Positions 10,709-20,690 of a stretch of DNA of 64,000 nucleotides are shown piece after piece. Made by a program: the position numbers and the translations under genes. This DNA comes from Corbicula japonica (taxonomy: Eukaryota > Mollusca > Bivalvia > Venerida > Cyrenidae): positions 112,803 through 176,802 of the forward strand of contig JAZAYU010000061.1 in NCBI GenBank assembly GCA_038501625.1, written 5' to 3'. Positions within the stretch are counted from its first letter, which is position 1. Every line of letters starts with the position of its first letter. The notes beneath the pieces were generated by a model, which had not been told where the DNA came from, searched no databases, and saw nothing but the letters and a program-made list of their open reading frames with translations.

Positions 10709-11372
10709 AAGGAAAATCAATACTGGCTCTCGGTAAACATTGATATGATACCATGACGTAAGCTGGAGTGTTAAAAATTTGGTTGTCATGACAATTAAAA
10801 TTGTTTGATAATTGCCAATTATGTAACAGATTCAACGACTGGTGACAATTTGGTGAATGTCGGCATTCTTTTGGAGTGGTCAAGTGTCCCCTAATAGCGC
10901 TAACTTTCAATTGTCTTTCTTGCAAGTTAATCTTTTACTTAAAGATGGACCCTGCCGATTTAGTGTGAATGATGAAATTAATAAACACATTTTATCGTTT
11001 ATAAGTTATATATGAGGCACTGATTTGTCTCGTCATTTTGGAGAAATCAGTTGTTCAGCAAATTCTGTCTCTTGCGCCCTGGTTACAGGGCAATTTGCCA
11101 AAACCGGGTATAAAACGTAAGCCTGTCAAACTCAGAAGATTCTGACGTGAAAAACATAGGAACTTTTTCAAAGAAAAAAATCACGAAAAAATTTGACTCA
11201 ATTTTGAACTTCAGCTGCACATTGAATCATAAAGAGAGCAATGCAGTCATATTCTTTGTCCCCCGCCCAAAACCCCCACCCCCAAGACAATACAGATGTT
11301 ATTTGTTTGGTTATTGCTGGGGTTTGGATATATAAATGAAAGTTTTTAAATTTTTTTGATAATTATTTGTTG
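10709..11372. other. Unassigned stretch
   Basis: No repeat partner was noted. A 62-codon plus-strand frame (11147-11335) contains a C-run translation and no recognisable domain. Confidence 0.4.
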
Positions 11373-11871
11373 TAAGGCCAGAGAAAAAAAATTATTAGAT
11401 TCTCATCCGGATTTTGGGAAAAAAAGGGGCGGGTGGACACTTTTTATTTTTTAATTTTTATGAACGAAATACCTGAGAATATAAGTAAAAACTAACTTAT
11501 ATTTTGAGAAAATGGCATTTATAGTTACTAGAACCTTTGATGAACTAGAATATTCGTTCATCTTTTCAATTTCTTCCAAAAATTCATGATAACAACTAAC
11601 AAAAGTAGCAGGTTGGTGCCTTTTCTTTGATTGGAAAGCCAAACCAGTCTTTAATAGTGACACTATCACCGATGGTAAGCTTTGAAATGATAAAAATTTT
11701 ATTTTATTCTTGTCGGCCATGTTTTTTCCCATATCAGAGATAGTCTAAAACCCATTCTATCCAGAACAGAATATGTTCCAATTATTTTAACAATAAATTT
11801 TTTTGGTGTGGGTGATTTTGGACAGGGGCGGGCGGGGATGAGAATCTAAAATATTTTTTTCTATTGCCTAA
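11373..11871. mobile_element. Q-family element, long form
   Basis: TAAGGCCAGAGAAAAAAAAT and the inverse of the right end TAGGCAATAGAAAAAAATAT are imperfect TIRs, both followed by TTAGATTCTCATCC. Next to them are G-rich tracts (AAAGGGGCGGGTGG on the left, ACAGGGGCGGGCGGGG on the right). A short relative in the opposite orientation is at 27785-28009; this copy has about 270 bp more in its middle. Confidence 0.7.
11451..11732 (-). other. 93-codon open frame inside the Q element, unknown
   Basis: Starts MGKNMADKNKIKFLSFQSLP and contains FLEEIEKMNEYSSSSKVL. It occupies the segment absent from the short Q copy. The composition (acidic and basic residues, few stops) is more protein-like than most frames in this window, but I recognise no domain and chance is quite possible. 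It could be a remnant of an element-encoded or captured exon. Confidence 0.2.
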
Positions 11872-12220
11872 TAATTGTGTTTGTGTGTATTTTCAGCTGA
11901 CCAACATTTAAAATTGGATGCTTTCCAGTGGTCTAACCTTAGTGCTTAAAAACCTATGCTTTTACTTTTGCACTTTAACAGTGTTACCACATTTAGTAAA
12001 AGTTGTTGATTCATCAAATAAAGTTTCAGTATGTAGTTGTTGTTCTTGTTTGATACAAAACTTAATAGATGTAGAAGCACGGTATACATCATTTGTCGCC
12101 GAGTCTCCCACTTCTCCCTGAAGTCTTCTCACTTCTCCCTAAGCTGAGCTGTGGAAGAAGTCGCTTTTCCCAAAAATTTCTATGTATCAAGAGCCCTGGA
12201 GATATGCTTTAAAATTATGA
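11872..12220. other. Unassigned stretch
   Basis: A short imperfect duplication of CACTTCTCCCT occurs near 12108-12140. Nothing else recognised. Confidence 0.35.
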
Positions 12221-12633
12221 GACTAGTGAAGATCCTGATCAGAATGCAAAATCTGTGCAGTTTGATCTGGATTAACACTTGTCACTTCTTGGTTGGTAAC
12301 AATTTAATCCTTTCCTCTATATATATACGCATTTTTATGCATGTGCGACCAGTGTAGATCCAGATCAGCCGGCACATCTGTGCCGTCTGATCAGGATCTG
12401 TACTGGTTGTATTTTGGTCACAGATAACCAAACAAATAGAAAAGCAAACAGTTTAGATCCTGATCAGATGGCACAGATGTGCCGGCTGATCTGGATCTAA
12501 ACTGTTCACATTTGCAATAAAGGTGTATCTATGGAGGAAAGGGTTAATAAATCTAAAACTAAACAGTGCAGATAATGATCTAACTGGAGAGGCAGGCAAG
12601 CTGATCTGGATCTTCACTGCCCACCCTTTAGAC
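12221..12633. mobile_element. Old P-family MITE interrupted by a younger P copy
   Basis: Left half (12221-12303) has GTGAAGATCCTGATCAGAAT to TTGGTTGGTAACAA. Right half (12548-12633) has AAATCTAAAACTAAACAGTG to GCTGATCTGGATCTTCACTG. Together they read as one degenerate P element whose centre holds the complete copy at 12304-12547. Confidence 0.7.
12304..12547. mobile_element. P-family MITE, full length, nested in a P copy
   Basis: TTAATCCTTTCCTCTATATA to GGAGGAAAGGGTTAA with TTAA at both junctions. Hairpin arms are much better conserved than in its host, so it is younger. Confidence 0.85.
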
Positions 12634-12908
12634 AAAAGCCTTATACTGTGGAATCATTTAGATTCACTGGCACTAAAATCCGCAGAAACAAATAAAATAT
12701 TAATTGCATGCATATTGAATTCTTTGTAGAAAACAGTAACTGTTGTGAAGTACAGAACCTGTCAATATTCTAACCAGTCCTGGTAGACCCCTTGTATAGC
12801 TTCTTGTGTTGATTGAGCGAATTAACCTTTTCTCAAAAATAACACCCTTTGTTTATCATTTATCCAATTGTTGTTTATTCCATTCTGTGAAATTGTCCAT
12901 GACATTCC

Positions 12909-13110
12909 TTAACCTTTCATCCATATATACATGTGTGACCAGTGAAGATCCAGATCAGCAAGCATATCTGTATTATTTGATCAGGATCAGCATTGTTCGT
13001 TTTTTTTTTCAGAAATAACCTAATAATTAAAAAAGAATCCAGCGCAGATCTTGATCATTGGGCATAGATGTGCCAGCCAATATGGTGTATATATGGAGGA
13101 AAGGGGTTAA
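12909..13110. mobile_element. P-family MITE, shortened
   Basis: TTAACCTTTCATCCATATAT to GGAGGAAAGGGGTTAA, TTAA at both ends, 202 bp. Part of the right hairpin has been lost. Confidence 0.8.
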
Positions 13111-13145
13111 TGCAATTTAACAGATATCAATTATCAGATGTGTAT

Positions 13146-13523
13146 TCAAACCTTTTCCTCCATATATTTATCTTTATGGCAAGTGCCAACAGTGTAGATC
13201 CAGATCTGGTCCCAAGATCACAAAACTAAATCTGGAGATCAGTCTCAAATCTCAAGGATCTGATTGGCTGAAATGGCGACCAGTCGCCATTTCAGCCAAT
13301 CAGATCCTTGAGATTTGAGACTGATCTCAAAACTTAGTTTTATGATCTTGGGCCCTGACTCCACATCTATGCCATTTAGATTAATTAGGTCATTTTTGAC
13401 TAAAAAGGGACCAGTGAAGATCCTTATCAGATGGCACAGATCTGCTGGTTGATCTGCTGGTTGATCTGGATCTACACTGTTTGTACATGCCATAAAATGT
13501 GTATGTATGGGTCAAAGGGTTAA
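13146..13523. mobile_element. P-family MITE interrupted by an H foldback
   Basis: Left arm CAAACCTTTTCCTCCATAT to GTGTAGATCCAGATC; right part from CCACATCTATGCC to GGTCAAAGGGTTAA. Between them is the H copy at 13209-13355. A CTGCTGGTTGAT block is duplicated at 13442-13465. Confidence 0.75.
13209..13355. mobile_element. H-family foldback with CCAAT cores
   Basis: Near-perfect palindrome: GTCCCAAGATCACAAAACT against AGTTTTATGATCTTGGGCC. The centre GGCGACCAGTCGCC is flanked by GATTGGCTGAAA and its inverse TTTCAGCCAATC, which place two CCAAT-box cores facing away from each other. A complete member of the family; no coding capacity. Confidence 0.8.
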
Positions 13524-13749
13524 GGTAATTGATAAAAGGTAAACTGTTTCTCATTGTAAAAGACTGAATTCTGAAATTCGTAGAAAAGATTTTTAAATGC
13601 CCAAATCTAAATATTTAGATATAGAAAAGGTTTTGCAGCTAGATTCATGTTGAAAATCATTTCTTTACACTTAAACTTTGCAACATACATGGACTAAATC
13701 ACATGTTTCATACTCACTCAGTACACAAAGGGGCATAACTCTAATAGAT

Positions 13750-13910
13750 GTGATCTTGAACTACAAGACTGTGGCATCTCAACAGGATCTACACTGTTCG
13801 CTTTTAGATTGATAAGGGTTTTTTTTCTGACCAAGATGCGACCAGTATAGATCCAGATCAGACAGTGATGATAGGCTAGCTTATCTGGATCTACACTGGA
13901 TTCACATACC
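13750..13910. mobile_element. P-family MITE, degenerate
   Basis: CAGGATCTACACTGTTCGCT and GCTTATCTGGATCTACACTG with CTGACCAAGATGCGACCAG between. Both outer ends are missing; the right one abuts the element at 13912. Confidence 0.6.
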
Positions 13911-13911
13911 A

Positions 13912-14086
13912 TCATTGTTTGAATATAAGCCGCACTTTTTCCCCAGAATTCAGAAGTAAAAAGTTGGGGGTGCGGCTAATACACAGGTTTGACTGCTTAT
14001 ACATTGTGTTAAGCCATTTTCATCTGTTCTATCACGTTTGGGGCGGTGCGGCTTATACATAAGTGCGGCTTATATTCGAACAATGA
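13912..14086. mobile_element. Short TIR MITE (TATAAGCCGCACT ends)
   Basis: TCATTGTTTGAATATAAGCC and the inverse of the right end, TCATTGTTCGAATATAAGCC, followed by GCACTT on both, give a TIR of about 27 bp with one mismatch. It is 175 bp long and non-coding. The MITE type resembles ones I know from other animals, but I cannot name the superfamily. Confidence 0.75.
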
Positions 14087-14306
14087 CGGTACATTAAAAT
14101 CTGTAAATATGGATTTAAGTGTCAATCTTAAGCTTTTTGCTTACTTGGTGTGTATTTCAGCAAATAAATGTGAGAATTAATCATTAAAAGTTATTTTATG
14201 TAAATATTTTACATTTGTTACGTTACGCTGAATTTCAAGCATTACAATTCAATGATAAAGTTTGGCAACTCTCTGTAATTTAGCTCATGGTATATGGCTG
14301 TTATCA

Positions 14307-14467
14307 CACGGGTGAACATGTAGATGCTGATCAGCCTGCACATCCATGCTGTAGATCAGGATCTACACTGTGTGCTTTTTGAGTCATCAGGTTATTTCTG
14401 ACCAAGAAGTGAACAGTATAGATTCTGGTCAGATAGCCAGGTTCACACATGCGGGGAGTCAGGTTTA
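14307..14467. mobile_element. P-family MITE, degenerate
   Basis: GGGTGAACATGTAGATGC, GATCAGGATCTACACTG and GGTTATTTCTGACCAAGAAG are recognisable. Outer ends absent. Confidence 0.55.
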
Positions 14468-14634
14468 AATGCAACATGGCTGTTTCCAGCAAGTTTGAAA
14501 CAAGACTGAACCTCAGCTTAAAGATACTGCTTTCATATATTTACACTTCAACTTCTAACAAATCATAATTTCTGATGGTAAACAGTGTGACGTATTACTT
14601 TAAAAGGCCTGGCTACAGTAGAACCCTTCATAAT

Positions 14635-14975
14635 TTATTGGACGTTGCACAATGTTTTGACGTGTGACGTTGCTGATGCACGCATGTTTTGCCACGAGTA
14701 GCTGCAAAAAAGCGTGCCGTCATTCACTTTGTCGTAAACGTTGCTGTTCCAACAGCCATTCGAAAAAGCCGTAATATCATGAATTCTTCTCATAATCACT
14801 GTATTAATGAGAGTAATTATGTATTTAAATATAAGGATTGAAACGACATTTAACGGTTTTCATTTGGGTATGGAAAACAGTTGGATTGTTAAAAGGGCTT
14901 CACACACTTTAAACAACCCAACTGTTTTCCATACCCAAATGAAAACCATCAATTATCGATTCAATCCTTAATTAA
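14635..14975. repeat. Dispersed repeat ending in a hairpin
   Basis: The segment 14690-14790 (CCACGAGTAGCTGC, GTTCCAACAGCCATT) has a diverged relative at 22675-22770 (CCACGAGTTGCTGA, GTTCCAACAGCTATT). It leads directly into the strong hairpin at 14833-14969. Confidence 0.5.
14833..14969. repeat. Long-armed hairpin (about 57-bp arms)
   Basis: AAGGATTGAAACGACATTTA with ACGGTTTTCATTTGGGTATG, and the distal arm CATACCCAAATGAAAACC, pair almost perfectly around a short loop (GGGCTTCACACAC). It may be a foldback element or a source of hairpin RNA; the sequence alone cannot tell. Confidence 0.7.
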
Positions 14976-15179
14976 GGCACTTACATGGGTCGATAGGGTT
15001 AAATTCATTTAAAGCAAAGGTGTATTTGCACAGAGTTTTATTATGTGTTGCAACAGGATTTTCCTATATTATGTTATTGTGTCTGGAGTAAGTCAGTGCC
15101 CTCCCATCAGACAATTACAAGCAAACAAGCTAACCTGACTGTCTGATTTATTTTCTGTCATTGATTACAAAGTAAAATA

Positions 15180-15435
15180 TTAACCCATTCCTGTATAGAT
15201 ACACCTTTAATGCTAGGGCGAACAGTTTAGATCCAGATCAGCCGGCACATTCGTGCCGTCTGATTCGTGCCGTCTGATCAGGATCTAAACTGTTCGCTTT
15301 TTGATTCATTAGGTTATTTCTGACCAAAATGCGACCAGTGCAGATCCTGATCAGACGGCACGGATGTGCCTGCTGATCTGGATCTACACTGGTCGCACAT
15401 GCGTTAAAATGCGTATCTGTACAGGAAAGGGTTAA
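15180..15435. mobile_element. P-family MITE, CTGTA subfamily, full length
   Basis: TTAACCCATTCCTGTATAGA to CTGTACAGGAAAGGGTTAA with TTAA ends. The TTCGTGCCGTCTGAT block is duplicated in tandem near 15250-15275. It shares its end variant with 46911-47151. Confidence 0.85.
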
Positions 15436-15473
15436 TGGATGCCACTCATATTTAACCTTAAACTTATTTTTAA

Positions 15474-15598
15474 TATGTAGATCTAGATCACCAAGTACAT
15501 ATGTGCCAACAGCAGAACATACAATGTCTACTTTTAGATTAAGTGGTCTATTTCTGACCAAGATGCACCATGTGTAGATTGAGATCAGAAAGCAGACG
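15474..15598. mobile_element. P-family MITE, degenerate
   Basis: TATGTAGATCTAGATCACC, TCTATTTCTGACCAAGATGC and GTGTAGATTGAGATCAGAA are the surviving motifs. Confidence 0.5.
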
Positions 15599-15810
15599 GA
15601 CGATAAAACCTGTTTATAGAAGCAAAGGTTTCTGTCCCAAGACGTTGTATAAACAGTGATCCTTAGAAAGGAATATTAATGGAAAAAGAGGACCTATCAA
15701 AAGTATGGAGGATTTAACTATATTGTGACTTGTGCCCTTTGACCTTCCACAAGGTTGTGCCAGACACAAAGTATAATTGTCTGATTATAATGAATGTTGT
15801 AACAACTGGT

Positions 15811-15955
15811 CTGAAGGTTATAAAGCTCAGATTGGAAACCAGTCTCAAATCTCAAGCATCTGATTGGCTGAAATAGTGACTGGTAGCCATTTCAGCCAAT
15901 CAGATGCTTGAGATTTGAGACTGGTTTCTATGCTCAGTTTTATAACCTTGGGCAC
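15811..15955. mobile_element. H-family foldback, full length
   Basis: CTGAAGGTTATAAAGCTCAG against the distal TATGCTCAGTTTTATAACC; the inner arms ATCTCAAGCATCTGATTGGC and GCCAATCAGATGCTTGAGAT are a perfect inverted pair. Centre AGTGACTGGTAGCCATT. Confidence 0.8.
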
Positions 15956-15971
15956 TGAGCCTTACATTCAG

Positions 15972-16196
15972 AACTCAACCTTTTATTCCATATCTACACA
16001 TTTTTTTTGCATGTAAAAAGACCGCATATCCATCTGATCAGGATCTGCCCTGATGGCTTTTTGGTCAGAATAAACTAATAAATTAAAAAAGGGTGAACAG
16101 TGCATATCTTGATCAGATGGCACAGATGGTCAGGTGTAACTGGATGTAATATTTTTAACTATGTCATAAAGGCATATATAAGCAGGAAAGAGTTAC
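15972..16196. mobile_element. P-family MITE, degenerate but nearly full length
   Basis: CTCAACCTTTTATTCCATATC to AGCAGGAAAGAGTTA, with GATCAGGATCTGCCCTG and CAGTGCATATCTTGATCAGA inside. The TTAA ends are decayed. Confidence 0.6.
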
Positions 16197-16426
16197 ACCC
16201 CTCTAGACTGATGTTCTTTCAATCCGAGACATTCCAGTTACTGTCCATAGCAGTGGTATAACTAACTGTTTAATAACAATAAGCCTAGACCCCTCTGCCC
16301 TGAAGTTCTCGCTTATATGGGTCTACACTGGTTGCAAATGTACATAGCACTCAAATGCTATCATCACATCTCAGAGTAGCTACAACCCCGGTGTTCAGAT
16401 GGAACAGTGGTCTACAGACATCAATT

Positions 16427-16606
16427 AAGGTGTTTTACTGCATGGGCAAACAGTGTAGATCCACATCAACCAGCACATCTGTCATGTCTGTTTAGAATCT
16501 ACACTGTTCACTTTTAGATTAACTGGGTTATTTATAACCAAGAGACGATCTGTGTAGACCCTTATCAGACGGTAAAGGCAGTCCGTGTAATCGGGATCTA
16601 CACTGG
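16427..16606. mobile_element. P-family MITE, degenerate
   Basis: GGTGTTTTACTGCATGGGCA, GTGTAGATCCACATCAACC and CGGGATCTACACTGGT mark it. Outer arms lost. Confidence 0.55.
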
Positions 16607-17275
16607 TAAAAAAAAACCCAAAAGGTTCCTTTTTTACTTACAGTCCGCATTCTGAGCAGGGTTTACACTGGTTGCAGGGTCTACACTGATGGTTATTCAA
16701 TCAATCAATTCTTACAAAACACCCTGCAACATCTAAATAGACTTATAAAATAGAAAAGAAGACAAGACTAATACAACTATTTAGTGGACTACGGGATTTC
16801 ATCATTTCTTTTCAATCAGCTTTAAAGCTATCAATTATGCACATTTAAATTTCCAATATCCTATCCGCTCAACCTTCTGCATTTTTAACGACTAACACTG
16901 TCTGCTTTTTTTCTAATGCGTCTGCTTTTCTAATGAAGAAAAAAGAATTAGATGCAAGCATTTTTTTGAAAGGCGATCAATATAACCCTGCAGTGAGATA
17001 TAAGTCAGTGCTCATGATAAAAATAGATTTTTGTAAGCAGCAGACGCAAATATTGAGTGCAGGAATGTGTGCATCTAGAGAGGAAAAAAATCCCACAGAA
17101 TGCATTTTTTGATGCAAGATGCTGTCTAGATGGAGAAATTGTGCAGCTGCAGAAATGAGGAATTCTGGTTTCTTTACATTTTTTGCTGCAAAGTTTTCTC
17201 CCATTATGTATTTTTTGATACATAATAAAGAAAGATAACTTATTGTGTACATGTAGATCTCTTTTTGTAAATTTT
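16607..17275. other. No recognised feature
   Basis: A short TCTGCTTTT-CTAATG direct duplication lies near 16900-16935. The minus-strand frames at 16977-17445 run from here into the P element and show no known domain. Confidence 0.4.
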
Positions 17276-17484
17276 TTAACCCTTTCCTCCATAGACAAAC
17301 CTTTATTGCGTGGGCGATGAGTTTGATCAAGATCTAAACTGTTTGCTTTTTTATTCTTTAGGTTATTTCTTACCAAAATGTGACCAGTGCAGATCCTGAT
17401 CAGATGGCACGGATGTGCCAGCTGATCTGGATCTACACTGGTCACACATGCGTAAAAATGTGTATATATGGAGGAAAGGGTTAA
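17276..17484. mobile_element. P-family MITE, shortened left hairpin
   Basis: TTAACCCTTTCCTCCATAGA to TATGGAGGAAAGGGTTAA with TTAA at both ends, 209 bp. The left hairpin is mostly deleted (GATGAGTTTGATCAAGATC). Confidence 0.85.
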
Positions 17485-17713
17485 ATTATTTCAAGAGAAG
17501 TCACAGGGAAGAGAGGACTGACTGATGTGGATGTGGTGGGCTCTGTATAATGATAGTAGGAGGGCAACTGGGACGGATGAAGACTGGGTGAAGTTTGGAC
17601 ATGTGGGAGGGGGGGTTTAATACATCTTGTTATGACAACTGGGACTTCAAGGGCATGGGTGGAGAATGGAATGTAGAAAAGGATGGAATACATGATATTA
17701 TAACAATAGGGTC

Positions 17714-17950
17714 TTAACCCTTTCCTCCATATACATGCCTTTTTACGTGTGTGCGACCAGTGTAGATCCAGATCAGCCAGCACATCCTTGCCATCTGATC
17801 AGGATCTGCAGTGTTCACTTTTTGGTCAGTTATAACCGACCAAATCAAAAGCAAACAGTTTAGATCCTGATCAGACGGATGTGCTGGCTGATCTGGATCT
17901 AAACTGTTTGCCCTCGCAACAAAGGTGTTTCTATGGAGGAAAAGGTTAAA
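17714..17950. mobile_element. P-family MITE, full length
   Basis: TTAACCCTTTCCTCCATATA to TGGAGGAAAAGGTTAA; both hairpins present, TTAA at both ends. Confidence 0.85.
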
Positions 17951-18054
17951 GCCCAAGGGTGGGGCTTGGACCTATAAGATCAGGGATTGAGTACATGATA
18001 ATAGGAAGAGGATAACCTCCTCATTGGCATAGGTGGAGCTTGAACACATAAGAA

Positions 18055-19926
18055 TGGGCATGTGGGGGCACTGAATATGTGAAGGGTGGAGCTTAGGCAT
18101 GTGGGGGGGACTGAATGTGTTTAGAGAGGAGCTTGGGCATGTGGGGGTAATGAATGTGTTAAGGGTTGAGCATGGGCATGACGGGGCACTGAATGTGTTA
18201 AAGGAAGAGCTTGGGCATGTTTGGGCACTGAATGTGTTAAGGGTTGAGCATGGGCATGTGGGGGCACTGAATGTGTTAAGGGAGGAGCTTGGGCATGTGT
18301 GGGCACTGAATGTGTTAAGGGTTGAGCATGGGCATGTGGGGGCACTGAATGTGCTAAGGGAGGAGCATGGGCATGAGGGGGCACTGAATGTGTTAAGGTA
18401 AGAGCTTGGGCATGTTTGGGCACTGAATGTGTTAAGGGTGAGCATGGGCATGTGGGGGCACTGAATGTGTTAAGGGAGGAGCTTGGGCATGAGGGGGCAC
18501 TGAATGTGTTAAGGAAGGAGCATGGGCATGTTTGGGCACTGAGTGTGTTAGGGTTGAGCATGGGGATGTGGGGGCACTGAATGTGTTAAGGTAGGAGTTT
18601 GGGCATGTGAGGGCACTGAATGTGTTAAGGAAGGAGCATGGGCATGTGGCGGCACTGAATGTGTTAAGGGTTGAGCATGGGGATGTGGGAACACTGAATG
18701 TGTTAAGGGAGGAGCTTGGGCATGCGGGGTAATGAATGTGTTAAGGGTGGAGCATGGGCATGTGGGGGCACTGAATGTGTTAAGGGAGGAGCTTGGGCAT
18801 GCGGGGTACTGAATGTGTTAAGGGTTGAGCATGGGCATGAGGGGGCACTGAATGTGTTAAGGGAGGAGCTTGGGCATGTGGGGGCACTGAATGTGTTAAG
18901 GGTGGAGCATGGGCATGAGGGGGCACTGAATGTGTTAAGGGCGTGATTGGGCATGTGGGGTACTGAATGTGTTAAGGGCGGAGATTGGGCATGTGGGGTA
19001 CTGAATGTGTTAAGGGAGGAGATTGGGCATGTGGGGTACTGATTGTGTTAAGGGAGGAGATTGGGCATGTGGGGTACTGAATGTGTTAAGGGAGGAGCTT
19101 GGGCATGATTGGGAACTGAATGTGTTAAGGGTTGAGCATAGGGATGTGGGGGCACTGAATGTGCTAAGGGAGGAGCTTTGGCATGTTTGGGCACTGAATG
19201 TGTTAAGGGTTGAGCATGGGCATGAGGGGGCACTGAATGTGTTAAGGGAGGAGCTTGGGCATGTGGGGGCACTGAATGTGCTAAGGGAGGAGCTTGGGCA
19301 TGTTTGGGAACTGAATGTGTTAAGGGAGGAGCTTGGGCATGTGGGGGCACTGAATGTGTTAAGGGTTGAGCATGGGCATGTGGGGGCACTGCATGTGTGA
19401 AGGGTGGAGCTTGGGCATGTTTGGGCACTGAATGTGTTAAGGGTGGAGCTTGGGCATGTGGGGGCACTGAATGTGCTAAGGGAGGAGTTTGGGCATGTTT
19501 GGGCACTGAATGTGTTAAGGGTGGAGCTTGGGCATGTGGGGGCACTGAATGTGCTAAGGGAGGAGCTTGGGCATGTTTGGGCACTGAATGTGTGAAGGGT
19601 AGAGCATGGGCTTGTGTGGGCACTGAATGTGGAAGGGAGGAGCTTGGGCATGTTCGGGCACTGAATGTGTTAAGGGTTGAGCATGGGCATGAGGGGGCAC
19701 TGAATTTGTTAAGGGATGAGCTTGGGCATGTTGGGCACTGAATATGTGAAGGGTAGAGCATGGGCTTGTGTGGGCACTGGAGCTTTGGCATGTAGGGGCG
19801 CTGAATTGTTAAGGGAGGAGCTTGGGCATGTGGGGGCACTAAATGTATTAAGGGAGGAGCTTGGGCATGTGGGGGCACTGAATGTGCTAAGGGAGGAGCT
19901 TGGGCATGTGGGGGCACTGAATGTGT
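18055..19926. repeat. 39-bp minisatellite, about 48 units
   Basis: The unit is built from GGCACTGAATGTGTTAAGGG and AGGAGCTTGGGCATGTGGG. Because 39 is divisible by 3, long stretches stay open on both strands: plus frames repeat ALNVLREELGHVG and minus frames repeat THSVPPHAQAPPL. Two unit types (GAGGAGCTT and GTTGAGCAT) partly alternate, hinting at a 78-bp higher-order unit. There is no start context, flanking exon or signal peptide, so I treat it as a minisatellite and not a gene. Confidence 0.9.
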
Positions 19927-20427
19927 AATAGTAATGATGATGATGGGATCTTAAGGGGCACTGGTGGGCTTGGAAGGATGATGTTTAAGTATATGTGAAT
20001 AAACATGATAGTTTAAGTATTTTGACTGAGTTCTGTGGAGCATGGCTGGATAAAAGACAGTGGAATGGTGCAGATACATGAAGAAATATGAATTATGTAG
20101 GACAGGATTGTATACATGAATGGACTAAGGATGAGTTCTAAGGAACAGAAGTAAATGAGTGCAGAAGGAAAATAATTTGATGCACAGGTGAAAATATGAC
20201 TGTGGAATGATTTGTTTTGTGGGACAGGGGTGGAAATAAGACAGTAGTATGTGGGGCAGGGGTGGATAGTATATGACTGGAATGAGAATGAGTTTTATGG
20301 GGCAAGGGTGGAAACAACGGTGGAATGAGTAAACAAGATAATAACCATATACCATCAAGTAAAGAGTTAATGGTTTTATTTTCCATATTTTTCAAATACT
20401 TTTCATTGTCCACTTTAAAACAGTAAT
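19927..20427. other. Unassigned; diffuse G-rich repetition
   Basis: Loose repeats of GGGGCAGGGGTGG and GGACAGGGGTGGAAATA occur at 20220-20320. Frames on the minus strand reflect this (Pro/His-rich) and are not supported as genes. Confidence 0.4.
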
Positions 20428-20690
20428 AACTAGAATATGTCCTCGGACACTGATGCCCCATCTGCTACAACAACATTTGTAACAAAGGGCCATAACTAAA
20501 GAGGAAAAAATCTTTTCTTTACGATCATCTTCATATCATGCTTGATCATCTGCACAAGTTTGAAAGACATAAGTAAAGAAGGAGTTGATGTCACAAGATT
20601 TGGAGGAAGTATGTACGGACAGACGGACCAACAAATGTACTGACCAGTGCAACTCTATATGCCTTACACTTTGTAAGTGCATTAAAATCT
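20428..20690 (+). mobile_element. W-type element, short form
   Basis: AACTAGAATA followed by the hairpin TGTCCTCGGACA (20438-20449) and TGATGCCCC, as at 1576. The body has AAAGGGCCATAACTAAAG and CTGCACAAGTTTGAAAG, then GGACAGACGGACC near the 3' end. The terminal GGGGGCATAAA is decayed. Confidence 0.65.

Noticed and set aside
19048..19917. 289-codon minus-strand frame, the longest in the window
   Set aside because: Pro/His-rich translation of the 39-bp minisatellite; similar long frames occur on the opposite strand.
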